Under the pieces are notes generated by a model that ran no database searches, was not told where the DNA came from, and saw only the letters and a program-made list of their open reading frames with translations. Shown here one piece after another: positions 56,766-64,000 of a stretch of 64,000 bases of DNA (position 1 is its first letter; each line of letters opens with the position of its first letter). This DNA comes from Hyphomicrobium sp. (GTDB lineage: Bacteria > Pseudomonadota > Alphaproteobacteria > Rhizobiales > Hyphomicrobiaceae). The DNA is taken from NCBI RefSeq assembly GCF_009026145.1, contig NZ_WBUE01000018.1, positions 24,617-88,616 on the forward strand, given 5' to 3'. The position numbers and the translations under genes were made by a program.

Positions 56766-57893
56766 ATGCGGCTCGGCGGCAGGCGCTTTCTGTTGAGCTT
56801 CGCCATCATCGGCGCCGCCGTGTGCCTGGCGCTCGGCATCAGCCTGCCGATCCTCAAGCTGACCAAGTTCGTGTTCTGGTCGAGCGAATATTCGCTCATG
56901 TCGACCGTCGGCGTGCTCCTGCAGCAGGGCCAGACGTTCCTCGGCCTCATCGTGCTCGTGTTCTCGATCGTCTTTCCCATCGTCAAGCTGCTCTACCTGT
57001 TGCTCGTCTCCACGCTCCCCGCCGCCGAGCTCAGGCGGCACGCCAAGCGCCTCAAGGCCATCGAGTGGATCGGCAAATGGTCGATGCACGACGTGCTGGT
57101 GCTGGCGCTGATGATCTTCTTTTTGAAGAGCCAGGGCGTCTACGACGCGGCGAGCCTGCCCGCCGTCTACTTCTTCACCGCCGCCGTCGCGCTGATGATC
57201 CTGTCCTACGCCTGGCTGAAGATGGACGTCGCCGCGGCCGGCAGCATGGCGATCGAACCGCAGGTGCCAAAGCAGCTGTCGGTCGTGCGCAACTTCCTTC
57301 TGAGCTTCCTCATCATCCTCGCCACGGTGTTCTTCGCCCTCGGCGTCATCCTGCCGGTGATCCGCTTCACCACCGTCTACGTGTGGACCAACGAGCACTC
57401 CATCGCCACCATCATCTGGGCGCTGTACGAGAGCGATGAGTACTTCCTGTGCGCGGTGGTGTTCGCGGTGTCGATCTTCTTCCCGTTCCTGAAGCTGTTC
57501 TACCTGTTGACGCTCGTCACCTCGCCCGACCTGTCGCCCGAGTTCCGCCGCCGCTCGTTCTCGACCATGGAATGGCTGGGGCGCTACTCGATGACCGACG
57601 TCATGGTGCTGGCGCTGATGATCTTCTACGTGAACTCGTCGGGCTACACGGAGGCGGTGGTCATGCCCGGCGTCTACTTCTTCGCCGCCTCGGCGTTGAT
57701 CACCATGCTCGCCTACGGCTGGGCCAACACGGTGCCGCCGCGCGGCGATCGTGCGCAGGCTGCGGCTGCCGCCGATGCGGCCCCCGCCGGGGGTGAAATC
57801 GTCACGCTGCCGACCAATCCGGGGCGCCGACACCGACCGTTAAGCAAGGAGGCAAGTTTCGGCGCGCCGGTCGCCGACCCCGAGCCGCTTTAG
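56766..57893 (+). CDS. PqiA-like membrane protein with duplicated domain
   Basis: A 375-residue inner-membrane protein with two PqiA-type halves (about 7-155 and 178-325), each with four spans. Paired blocks are GVLLQQGQTFLGLIVLVFSIVFP / ESDEYFLCAVVFAVSIFFPF, and KWSMHDVLVLALMIFFLKS / RYSMTDVMVLALMIFYVNS. The zinc-ribbon cysteines of E. coli PqiA are absent. PqiA works with MCE-type PqiB in lipid transport; no mce gene is nearby. The C-terminus is a soluble tail (TLPTNPGRRHRPL). Confidence 0.88.
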   Translation: MRLGGRRFLLSFAIIGAAVCLALGISLPILKLTKFVFWSSEYSLMSTVGVLLQQGQTFLGLIVLVFSIVFPIVKLLYLLLVSTLPAAELRRHAKRLKAIEWIGKWSMHDVLVLALMIFFLKSQGVYDAASLPAVYFFTAAVALMILSYAWLKMDVAAAGSMAIEPQVPKQLSVVRNFLLSFLIILATVFFALGVILPVIRFTTVYVWTNEHSIATIIWALYESDEYFLCAVVFAVSIFFPFLKLFYLLTLVTSPDLSPEFRRRSFSTMEWLGRYSMTDVMVLALMIFYVNSSGYTEAVVMPGVYFFAASALITMLAYGWANTVPPRGDRAQAAAAADAAPAGGEIVTLPTNPGRRHRPLSKEASFGAPVADPEPL

Positions 57894-57978
57894 GCTGCAC
57901 TTGCCGCTTAAGGGCAAGGGTTCGGCAACGCCCGCGCCGTAACTCTTAGGGCCAGGGCTGCAGCTACGGAGAGTTGCC

Positions 57979-59034
57979 ATGGCGGAGACGGAGACATTGA
58001 CCTCGGAACAGGCGTGGAGCATCGAGCCGAGCGATTTCCCCCGCAACGGCAGCTCGCGCGACGTGCTGGCGTTTCTGGTCCGCTACGCCGTGCTCGCCCC
58101 ATCCGGTCATAACACTCAGCCGTGGCGCTTCGTGCTCAGCGACGACCACGTCGACATCGTCGCCGACACGAGCCGCGCTTTGCACATGGTCGACCCGCAC
58201 GACCGCGAGATGACCATGTCGTGCGCCGCCGCCGCCGAGACCATGTTCGCGGCGCTGCGCGCCTTCGGCCTTACGGGCGCGCTGACGCCGCTCCCCGTTG
58301 CGCAGGCGCCCGACGTCGTCGCCCGCGTCACGCTTTCCCCGCAGCCGGCGGGCGGCGCCGAGGACTACGAGATGCTGGACGCCATCGCGTCGCGCCGCAC
58401 CGTGCGCCGGCCCTATGCCGACACGCCGGTGCCGCCGGGCATGCAGACGCTGATGCGCGAGGCGGCGCGCCCGTTCGGCGTCGAGCTGAGCCTGTTCGAG
58501 GACACGGCGGTGAAGGACGCCGTCGCGGAGCTGGTGGTCGATGCCGATCACATTCAGTTCGCCGATCCGGCGTTCCGCGACGAGCTCGCTGCGTGGATGC
58601 ATCCGCTGACCTCGCCGGCCGGCGACGGCCTCGCCGGCCCCGGCTTCGGCTTTCCCGACTGGGCGACGCGTGTCGCCGCAACGCTGTTCCGCATGTTCGA
58701 CCTCGGCAGCGCCGTGGCTCGTATGGACAAGCCCAACGTGCTCGGCGCGCCGCTGCTCGGCGTGTTCTCCACCCCCGGCGACACGCGCGCCGACTGGGTG
58801 GCGACGGGGCGCGCGCTGGCCGCCGTGCTGCACGTCGTCACCATGCACGGGCTGGTCAACGCCTTCCTCAACCAGCCGATCGAGGTGACGACCATCCGCC
58901 CCAAGCTCGCCGAGCTCGGCTGCCCGGGGCGCACGCCGCAGCTCCTTTCCCGCTTCGGCTACCTCAAAGAGGGCATCGCCATGCCGCCGCACGCGGCGCG
59001 CCGCCGGCTCGACGAAGTGCTCATCGCCGCCTGA
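57979..59034 (+). CDS. Acg-like nitroreductase-family protein
   Basis: A 351-residue protein with duplicated nitroreductase-fold halves, as in Acg. FLVRYAVLAPSGHNTQPWRFVLSDDHVDI is the flavin-binding N-terminal motif; DAIASRRTVRRPYADTPVPPG starts the second half. Acg-type proteins may store or hide FMN rather than reduce substrates. The terminator follows seven bases after the stop. Neighbouring pqiA-like gene points the same way; joint stress response is a guess. Confidence 0.88.
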   Translation: MAETETLTSEQAWSIEPSDFPRNGSSRDVLAFLVRYAVLAPSGHNTQPWRFVLSDDHVDIVADTSRALHMVDPHDREMTMSCAAAAETMFAALRAFGLTGALTPLPVAQAPDVVARVTLSPQPAGGAEDYEMLDAIASRRTVRRPYADTPVPPGMQTLMREAARPFGVELSLFEDTAVKDAVAELVVDADHIQFADPAFRDELAAWMHPLTSPAGDGLAGPGFGFPDWATRVAATLFRMFDLGSAVARMDKPNVLGAPLLGVFSTPGDTRADWVATGRALAAVLHVVTMHGLVNAFLNQPIEVTTIRPKLAELGCPGRTPQLLSRFGYLKEGIAMPPHAARRRLDEVLIAA

Positions 59035-59040
59035 AACGAC

Positions 59041-59068
59041 AAAGGCCTCCGCATCGTCGGAGGCCTTT
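59041..59068. terminator. Bidirectional terminator
   Basis: A perfect 11-bp stem (AAAGGCCTCCG / CGGAGGCCTTT) with a six-base loop between convergent genes. A-rich 5' and T-rich 3' ends of the stem can serve both strands. Confidence 0.9.
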
Positions 59069-59093
59069 GCATTTCGGATGCGGTTGACGCCGG

Positions 59094-59711
59094 TCAGCGC
59101 GAGTAGAACTCGACCACCAGGTTCGGCTCCATGTGCACCGGGTAGGGCACGTCGGAGAGCGCCGGAACCCGCAGCAGCTTGGCCGCCATGCGGTTGTGGT
59201 CGGCCTCGACGTAGTCGGGCACGTCGCGCTCGGGGCTCTTGATGGCCTCGAGCACGAGCGGCAGCTGGCGCGACTTCTCCTTCACCTCGATGACGTCGCC
59301 GACCTTGCAGCGGTAGCTCGGCACCGTGACGCGGCGCCCGTTGACCGTCACATGGCCATGGCTGACGAACTGGCGCGCCGAGAACACGGTCGGCACGAAC
59401 TTGGCGCGATAGACGATAGCGTCGAGCCGGCGCTCCAAGAGGCCGATGACGTGCTCGGAGGTCGAGCCCTTGAGACGCGAGGCCTCCACGTAGATGCGGT
59501 GGAACTGGCGCTCGTTGAGGTTGGCGTAGTAGCCCTTGAGCTTCTGCTTGGCTTTCAGCTGCTGACCGTAGTCGGACAGCTTCTGCACGCGGCGCTCGCC
59601 GTGCTGGCCGGGCCGCGACTCGCGGCGGTTGATGGGGCTCTTCGGACGGCCCCAGATGTTCTCGCCGAGGCGGCGGTCGATCTTGTGCTTGGCGCGGATG
59701 CGCTTGGTCAT
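59094..59711 (-). CDS. rpsD: 30S ribosomal protein S4
   Basis: A 205-residue primary 16S-binding ribosomal protein. The N-terminal part ([18 protein letters not shown]) is the alphaproteobacterial form, and the S4 RNA-binding domain is [32 protein letters not shown]. It ends VVEFYSR. The ATG at MTKRIRAKH is standard for the family. It stands alone rather than in the alpha operon, as in other Hyphomicrobiales. Confidence 0.97.
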   Translation of the reverse strand: MTKRIRAKHKIDRRLGENIWGRPKSPINRRESRPGQHGERRVQKLSDYGQQLKAKQKLKGYYANLNERQFHRIYVEASRLKGSTSEHVIGLLERRLDAIVYRAKFVPTVFSARQFVSHGHVTVNGRRVTVPSYRCKVGDVIEVKEKSRQLPLVLEAIKSPERDVPDYVEADHNRMAAKLLRVPALSDVPYPVHMEPNLVVEFYSR

Positions 59712-59934
59712 GGTAACAGCACTCCAACGGTTGCTATGTTGCGTGGAGCGCCCCCTCCTCTGCTCCCCGTAGCTCGCGAGCCTAAGGAGCCGACAGGCAG
59801 CGCCGCTCGTGTGGGCGCTGCCGCAGGTGCGCAATAAGAACGCGGGCCATTAACCTATGGCCCGCGTCCGGATGGCTAGATACCGATTGGCAGCGGCGAC
59901 GTCAACCGCCGCGTCTGGGGCCGCCGAAGGCGAC

Positions 59935-60582
59935 CTATTTCGCCGCTGGCGCCGCCGCCGGCTGGGTAGCCGCGGTGGCAGGCGGTGCCGCGCCGGCCGG
60001 GCTGCTCGAGGCCAGGTCGGGCCCGGTCTTCACGTAGGCGGCGATCAGCTCCTTCACCTTCGCCTTCTGCTCGGCCGAGCAGGTCTGCGCCGCCTTCTGC
60101 GCTTCCTCGGCGACGACGACCTCTTTTGCCGCCGCTTCCTTGCCCTTCTCGCCGCCCTCGGGCTTCTCAACGAGCTTGATGCGGCCCGTGAGCAGCATAA
60201 CGACCGTCAGATGCAGCTGGTTGATGTACACCATCTGCTGCGGCGTCCATTTTTTGCTCTGCGACTGGCGGCGCATCAGCGAGCTGTGATTGTCGCCCTG
60301 CTCCTGCGCCAGTCCGCACACCTGCGCGTGCGCCGACAGACGGCCGGCGCGGATCACCTCGCGCGCTACGTCGAGCGGAATGAGGATCTCGTCGCGCTTC
60401 GTCTTGTCGATGAGGATCGTTTCACCGTTGGGCTTGGTGAAGCGCTCCGGCGTCAACGTCCACGCGTACTCCATGAACGTGCGCGTCGCCTTTTCGCTGA
60501 GCTCCTGCGCGCTGACGGGCACCGCCGCCAATGTAGCGGACATCGCCACCGCGCATGCCCAACCCCTCCCCGCCCATTTCAT
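59935..60582 (-). CDS. Exported protein of unknown function
   Basis: A 215-residue protein with a signal peptide (WACAVAMSATLAAVPVSA, cleavage near SA-QE). The mature part (LSEKATRTFMEYAWTLTPER) is helical, with cysteines in QVCGLAQEQ and QTCSAEQK, then a low-complexity alanine/proline tail. The ATG nine bases after AGGAG is preferred over one directly abutting it. Lies between rpsD and the methyltransferase gene on the same strand. Family not recognised. Confidence 0.8.
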   Translation of the reverse strand: MKWAGRGWACAVAMSATLAAVPVSAQELSEKATRTFMEYAWTLTPERFTKPNGETILIDKTKRDEILIPLDVAREVIRAGRLSAHAQVCGLAQEQGDNHSSLMRRQSQSKKWTPQQMVYINQLHLTVVMLLTGRIKLVEKPEGGEKGKEAAAKEVVVAEEAQKAAQTCSAEQKAKVKELIAAYVKTGPDLASSSPAGAAPPATAATQPAAAPAAK

Positions 60583-60718
60583 GATCCGCATCTCCTGAAA
60601 CTGTCCCTGCGTTATATTGTTACTCTTGGCTCACGCCGCGATCATCCGCGCGGCCAGAGCAGAATTCGCTCGTTGGGAGCGGCATCGCTCAGCTCAAAAC
60701 TTGGCCAGATCATGGCGG

Positions 60719-61996
60719 CTAAGTTGACGGCTTGCGGGCATGTCCCTTGCCCTTGGCGAGCGTTGCAACAATACCACGCAAGGTGCGGACTTCCTGCTCT
60801 GTGGCGCCCATACGCGTCAACATGGTGCGTAGATTTCTCACCACAGTGGCACGCTTGTGCGGCGGATTGAAGAAGCCCAGACGGTCGAGTTCCCCTTCGA
60901 GATGCTCGAAGAATCCGATCAGTTCGTCTTTCGTCGCTGGACGGTCGGCGCCCATGTAGAGGCCGGCCTCGATCGGCTTCTCGTAGGTGGTTACGCGCCC
61001 GAGACTTTGCGCATCGCTGCCCCGCATCCACTCGTAGCCGAGGATGAGCACCGCTTGCGCCAGGTTGAGAGAAGCGAAACGAGAATTTACCGGAATCATG
61101 ATGAGCGCATCGGCATTGGCGACCTCGGATGTCTCAAGGCCTGAGCGCTCGCGCCCGAACAGCACCGCACAGCGCTCGCCTCGGTCGATGCGCCGGCGCA
61201 TCTCGCCGACCGCCTCGATGGGCGTCATCACCGGCTTGCGCAAATCGCGCTGGCGCGCCGTCGTCGCCGCCAGCCAGTTGACGTCGCCGATGGCGGCTTC
61301 GAGCGAGGGGAAGGCGACCGCATCGTCGATGACGTAGTTGGCCCCGGAAGCGGCGATGCGCGCCTTCTCGTTCGGCCAGCCGTCGCGCGGGGCGATGAGG
61401 CGCAGATCGTCGAGACCGAAGTTGGCCATGGCGCGTGCCACCATGCCGACGTTGTCGGCGAGTTGCGGCTCCATCAGAATGACGGCCGGGGTCTCGCCGG
61501 CATCGGCAAACGCCGCCCCTTGAATGTGCGCGCGTCGAATGCCGTGGCGCAGCTTGCGCAAGATGCGCCGCGCCCAGAACCAGTAGTTCTCGCCCGACCA
61601 AGTCTTCTCCAAAGCCGCGAGCGCCGGTGTATGGAGGGTGCCCTCGCCCTGGCCGAGAAGGCGCACCTCGCCGTCGCCGACGACGATCTCCTTGTAGCGG
61701 GCGATGAAATCGTCGAGCGAATGGATGCCGAGCGCCTCAGTGCGCCGCTTGCAGCCGGGGCAGGTCGCTCCATCCCCTTCGCAGCGCAGCTCGGCGCAGT
61801 AGGTGAGCAGCGGCTCGAGACTCGCCCGATCAAGACCGGGGATGGCGAGTTCCTCAAGTCCGACATCTATGGTGCGCTCGTGGCAGACGCGCACGACCTC
61901 GCTTACCGGCCGTCCGCTCGCCGCGACGACCGGAGCCGGCGTGCCGTCGAGAATGGCAGTCTTGATGATCAGTAGCTGTTCGGCCGTCACTGGCAT
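60719..61996 (-). CDS. SpoU/TrmJ-type RNA 2'-O-methyltransferase with N-terminal extension
   Basis: A 425-residue protein. From about residue 168 it is a TrmJ-like SPOUT methyltransferase: AVILMEPQLADNVGMVARAM, LFGRERSGLETSEVANAD and NSRFASLNLAQAVLILGYE. TrmJ methylates position 32 of tRNAs. Before it are about 165 residues not usual in TrmJ, with a cysteine cluster CAELRCEGDGATCPGC (C67, C72, C79, C82) that looks like a zinc site. The reading frame is continuous, so this is a real fusion unless a start inside was missed. icd is divergent. Confidence 0.88.
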   Translation of the reverse strand: MPVTAEQLLIIKTAILDGTPAPVVAASGRPVSEVVRVCHERTIDVGLEELAIPGLDRASLEPLLTYCAELRCEGDGATCPGCKRRTEALGIHSLDDFIARYKEIVVGDGEVRLLGQGEGTLHTPALAALEKTWSGENYWFWARRILRKLRHGIRRAHIQGAAFADAGETPAVILMEPQLADNVGMVARAMANFGLDDLRLIAPRDGWPNEKARIAASGANYVIDDAVAFPSLEAAIGDVNWLAATTARQRDLRKPVMTPIEAVGEMRRRIDRGERCAVLFGRERSGLETSEVANADALIMIPVNSRFASLNLAQAVLILGYEWMRGSDAQSLGRVTTYEKPIEAGLYMGADRPATKDELIGFFEHLEGELDRLGFFNPPHKRATVVRNLRTMLTRMGATEQEVRTLRGIVATLAKGKGHARKPST

Positions 61997-62218
61997 GAGG
62001 CTTTGGCATGCATGGTCGCGAAGAATGAACCCTCCCCATAGCAAACCGGGCACAGACAACAAGGTCGGTTCGGGCGAGCCCAATGTGGGAAGGGGCCATT
62101 CCCTCCTCGTCCTACTAATTACCAGTCCAACCGCGGCGCCATTGCTCCCTTGTTGCGGCGCAACACCGCGGATATGGTGCCGGGGAAATCCACGCCGCGC
62201 TGTCTAGCTGAGGCCCGA

Positions 62219-63439
62219 ATGCACAAGATCAAGGTGACTGGAACCGTCGTCGAGCTCGACGGCGACGAGATGACCCGCATCATCTGGAAGCTGATCAAAG
62301 ACAAGCTGATCCATCCCTATCTCGACCTGCCGATCGAGTACTACGACCTGTCGATCCAGAGCCGCGATGCCACGGGCGACCAGGTCACCATCGACGCCGC
62401 CAATGCCATCAAGAAGCACGGCGTCGGCGTCAAGTGCGCGACCATCACGCCGGACGAAGCGCGCGTCAAAGAGTTCCATCTGAAGGAGATGTGGAAGAGC
62501 CCCAACGGCACTATCCGCAACATCCTCGGCGGCGTCATCTTCCGCGAGCCCATCATCTGCCGCAACGTGCCGCGCCTCGTCCCCGGCTGGACGCAACCCA
62601 TCGTCATCGGCCGCCACGCCTATGGCGACCAGTACCGCGCCACCGACTTCCGCTTCCCCAGCAAGGGCACGCTGACCATCAAGTTCGTCGGCGAGAATGG
62701 CGAGACGATCGAGCGCGAGGTGTTCAAAGCCCCGGGCGCGGGTGTCGCCATGGCGATGTACAATCTCGACGAGTCCATCCGCGAGTTCGCGCGCGCCACC
62801 TTCAACTATGCGCTGACCCGCAACTACCCCGTCTACCTGTCGACCAAGAACACTATCCTCAAGGCCTATGACGGACGCTTCAAGGATCTGTTCCAGGAGG
62901 TGTTCGACGCCGAGTTCAAGGCCGAGTTCGACAAGCGCAAGCTGACCTACGAGCACCGGCTGATCGACGACATGGTGGCTTCCGCCCTGAAATGGTCGGG
63001 CGGCTACGTATGGGCGTGCAAGAACTACGACGGCGACGTGCAGTCGGACATCGTGGCGCAGGGCTTCGGCTCGCTCGGCTTGATGACGAGCGTACTGATG
63101 TCGCCCGATGGCAAGACCGTCGAGGCGGAGGCCGCGCACGGCACCGTCACGCGCCACTATCGCGAGCACCAGAAAGGCAAGGAGACATCGACCAACTCGA
63201 TCGCATCCATCTTCGCCTGGACGCGCGGGCTCGCCCACCGCGCCAAGCTCGACGGCAACGCGGCCCTGGCCGAGTTCGCCGCGGCCCTCGAGCGCGTGTG
63301 CGTGCGCACCGTCGAATCCGGCTACATGACCAAGGATCTGGCGCTGCTCGTCGGGGATCGGCAGAAGTGGCTGTCGACCACAAGCTTCCTCGACAAGATC
63401 GACCAAAACCTGCAGGTGGAGATGGCCAAGGCCGCGTAG
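62219..63439 (+). CDS. icd: NADP-dependent isocitrate dehydrogenase
   Basis: A 406-residue eukaryote-like (type II) homodimeric enzyme of the TCA cycle. [14 protein letters not shown] starts the protein, [20 protein letters not shown] binds isocitrate, and [17 protein letters not shown] carries the NADP-specificity region. The ATG at MHKIKVTG is standard; upstream codons lack conservation. It is convergent with the DUF992 gene, six bases apart. Confidence 0.97.
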   Translation: MHKIKVTGTVVELDGDEMTRIIWKLIKDKLIHPYLDLPIEYYDLSIQSRDATGDQVTIDAANAIKKHGVGVKCATITPDEARVKEFHLKEMWKSPNGTIRNILGGVIFREPIICRNVPRLVPGWTQPIVIGRHAYGDQYRATDFRFPSKGTLTIKFVGENGETIEREVFKAPGAGVAMAMYNLDESIREFARATFNYALTRNYPVYLSTKNTILKAYDGRFKDLFQEVFDAEFKAEFDKRKLTYEHRLIDDMVASALKWSGGYVWACKNYDGDVQSDIVAQGFGSLGLMTSVLMSPDGKTVEAEAAHGTVTRHYREHQKGKETSTNSIASIFAWTRGLAHRAKLDGNAALAEFAAALERVCVRTVESGYMTKDLALLVGDRQKWLSTTSFLDKIDQNLQVEMAKAA

Positions 63440-63445
63440 ACGCGA

Positions 63446-63937
63446 CTAGCCGTTGGGGTGCAGGCTGAGCTCAGAGATGCCGACGGCGATGTTGAGCCCT
63501 TCCTGCACCTGCCCGCTGAGCGGCTGCAGGGCAATCGAGTGCTTCAGGCCGCCGACGAGCGCGTTGGCGCCGACGCCGAGGCCGACCGTCGCCTCGGCGG
63601 AGACACCGCCGTAGTTGCCGGCGAGTGCACCCGACGGGATATCCTGCGACGGCGCGAACACGGTCCACACCATGTACGAGCTGCCGGTGAAGCCGAGATC
63701 GATGCCGAACTTGGTGATGGCACCGTGGTAGCCCTCCTTGGTGCCGTTGATGCCCTCGAACTTGCAATCGAGATCCTTGCTCGAGCCGAACACGAAGCCG
63801 GGGCCGCCGGCGACCTTGCAGGTCAATACGCCGATCTCCACGTGCGCGGCGCCCGCGGGAAGTGCAATGCCAAACACTGCGGCGCTCACGCCAACGGCAA
63901 GGCTCGCGAGGCGTAGGGTCAAAGTCGAGCGAAGCAT
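63446..63937 (-). CDS. DUF992-family exported protein
   Basis: A 163-residue protein with a signal peptide (RLASLAVGVSAAVFGIALPA, cleavage near AGA-AH). VEIGVLTCKVAGGPGFVFGSSKDLDCKFEG holds the two cysteines typical of DUF992, and GVSAEATVGLGVGANALVGG is the glycine-rich end. Common in Hyphomicrobiales; function unknown. The ATG that begins the signal peptide is chosen over one 15 codons upstream. Confidence 0.9.
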   Translation of the reverse strand: MLRSTLTLRLASLAVGVSAAVFGIALPAGAAHVEIGVLTCKVAGGPGFVFGSSKDLDCKFEGINGTKEGYHGAITKFGIDLGFTGSSYMVWTVFAPSQDIPSGALAGNYGGVSAEATVGLGVGANALVGGLKHSIALQPLSGQVQEGLNIAVGISELSLHPNG

Positions 63938-64000
63938 GCTGGTCCCCCGTGCGGTGTTGGCTGCATTAGGACGCGCCGACAATGCGGCAATCGCATGAGC

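Overview
The window is GC-rich, densely packed chromosomal DNA from an alphaproteobacterium, most likely of the order Hyphomicrobiales (Rhizobiales). The pointers are an F1-ATPase inhibitor zeta subunit (DUF1476), three Omp25-type beta-barrels, DUF992 and DUF6867-like proteins, PilZ next to MreB, a CGFS glutaredoxin beside BolA, and a complete branched-chain amino-acid ABC operon. Nearly everything is housekeeping, with a few clearly accessory patches.

Layout. 1-5.6 kb: the 5' part of efp (Lys34 present), epmA and epmB, i.e. EF-P and both beta-lysylation enzymes, interleaved with an ArsR/SDR pair, a Cys-rich small protein and a beta-barrel. 5.6-10.5 kb: a standalone molybdopterin oxidoreductase, an exported protein, glucokinase and a CBS-domain protein. 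10.5-16.6 kb: a tight five-gene minus-strand operon (acetyltransferase, asparagine-synthase-like amidotransferase, acyl carrier protein, AMP-dependent ligase, NAD-synthase-like amidase), probably a small-molecule pathway. 17-24 kb: SH3 protein, tRNA-Lys, PilZ, MreB, leuA, PhzF and Nudix proteins. 24.7-31.6 kb: ilvB - exported ORF - ilvN - ilvC, then miaA and an OprB porin. 32-37.8 kb: a CDGSH protein and livHMGF-DUF6867-livK. 38.5-43.8 kb: purB, an excalibur protein, an orphan SecY-like membrane protein and two tandem beta-barrels. 43.8-51.7 kb: zeta subunit, then purC-purS-orf-purQ, udgX and purL. 52-53.1 kb: bolA and grxD. 56.1-64 kb: PqiA-like and Acg-like proteins, rpsD, a SpoU/TrmJ-type methyltransferase with an unusual N-terminal extension, icd and a DUF992 protein.

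Two accessory patches stand out because their base composition is lower in GC than that of their neighbours. (1) A 1.3-kb islet of three small overlapping genes sits at the 3' end of purQ. A second, displaced copy of the last 18 codons of purQ follows it, as expected after integration into the gene's 3' end. (2) A standalone reverse transcriptase at 53740-55056 closely resembles antiphage DRT2 (UG2) enzymes. The roughly 240 bases upstream of it contain hairpins and stop-free frames, and could encode the template non-coding RNA that such systems copy by rolling-circle reverse transcription.

REP-like inverted repeats (ends GTCATCCCG / CGGGATcCA, with inner stems that change in a compensating way) occur at four places, two of them flanking the reverse-transcriptase region. 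No CRISPR array, insertion sequence, integrase gene or rRNA was found. All calls come from reading the sequence and from remembered family features; no database search was run.
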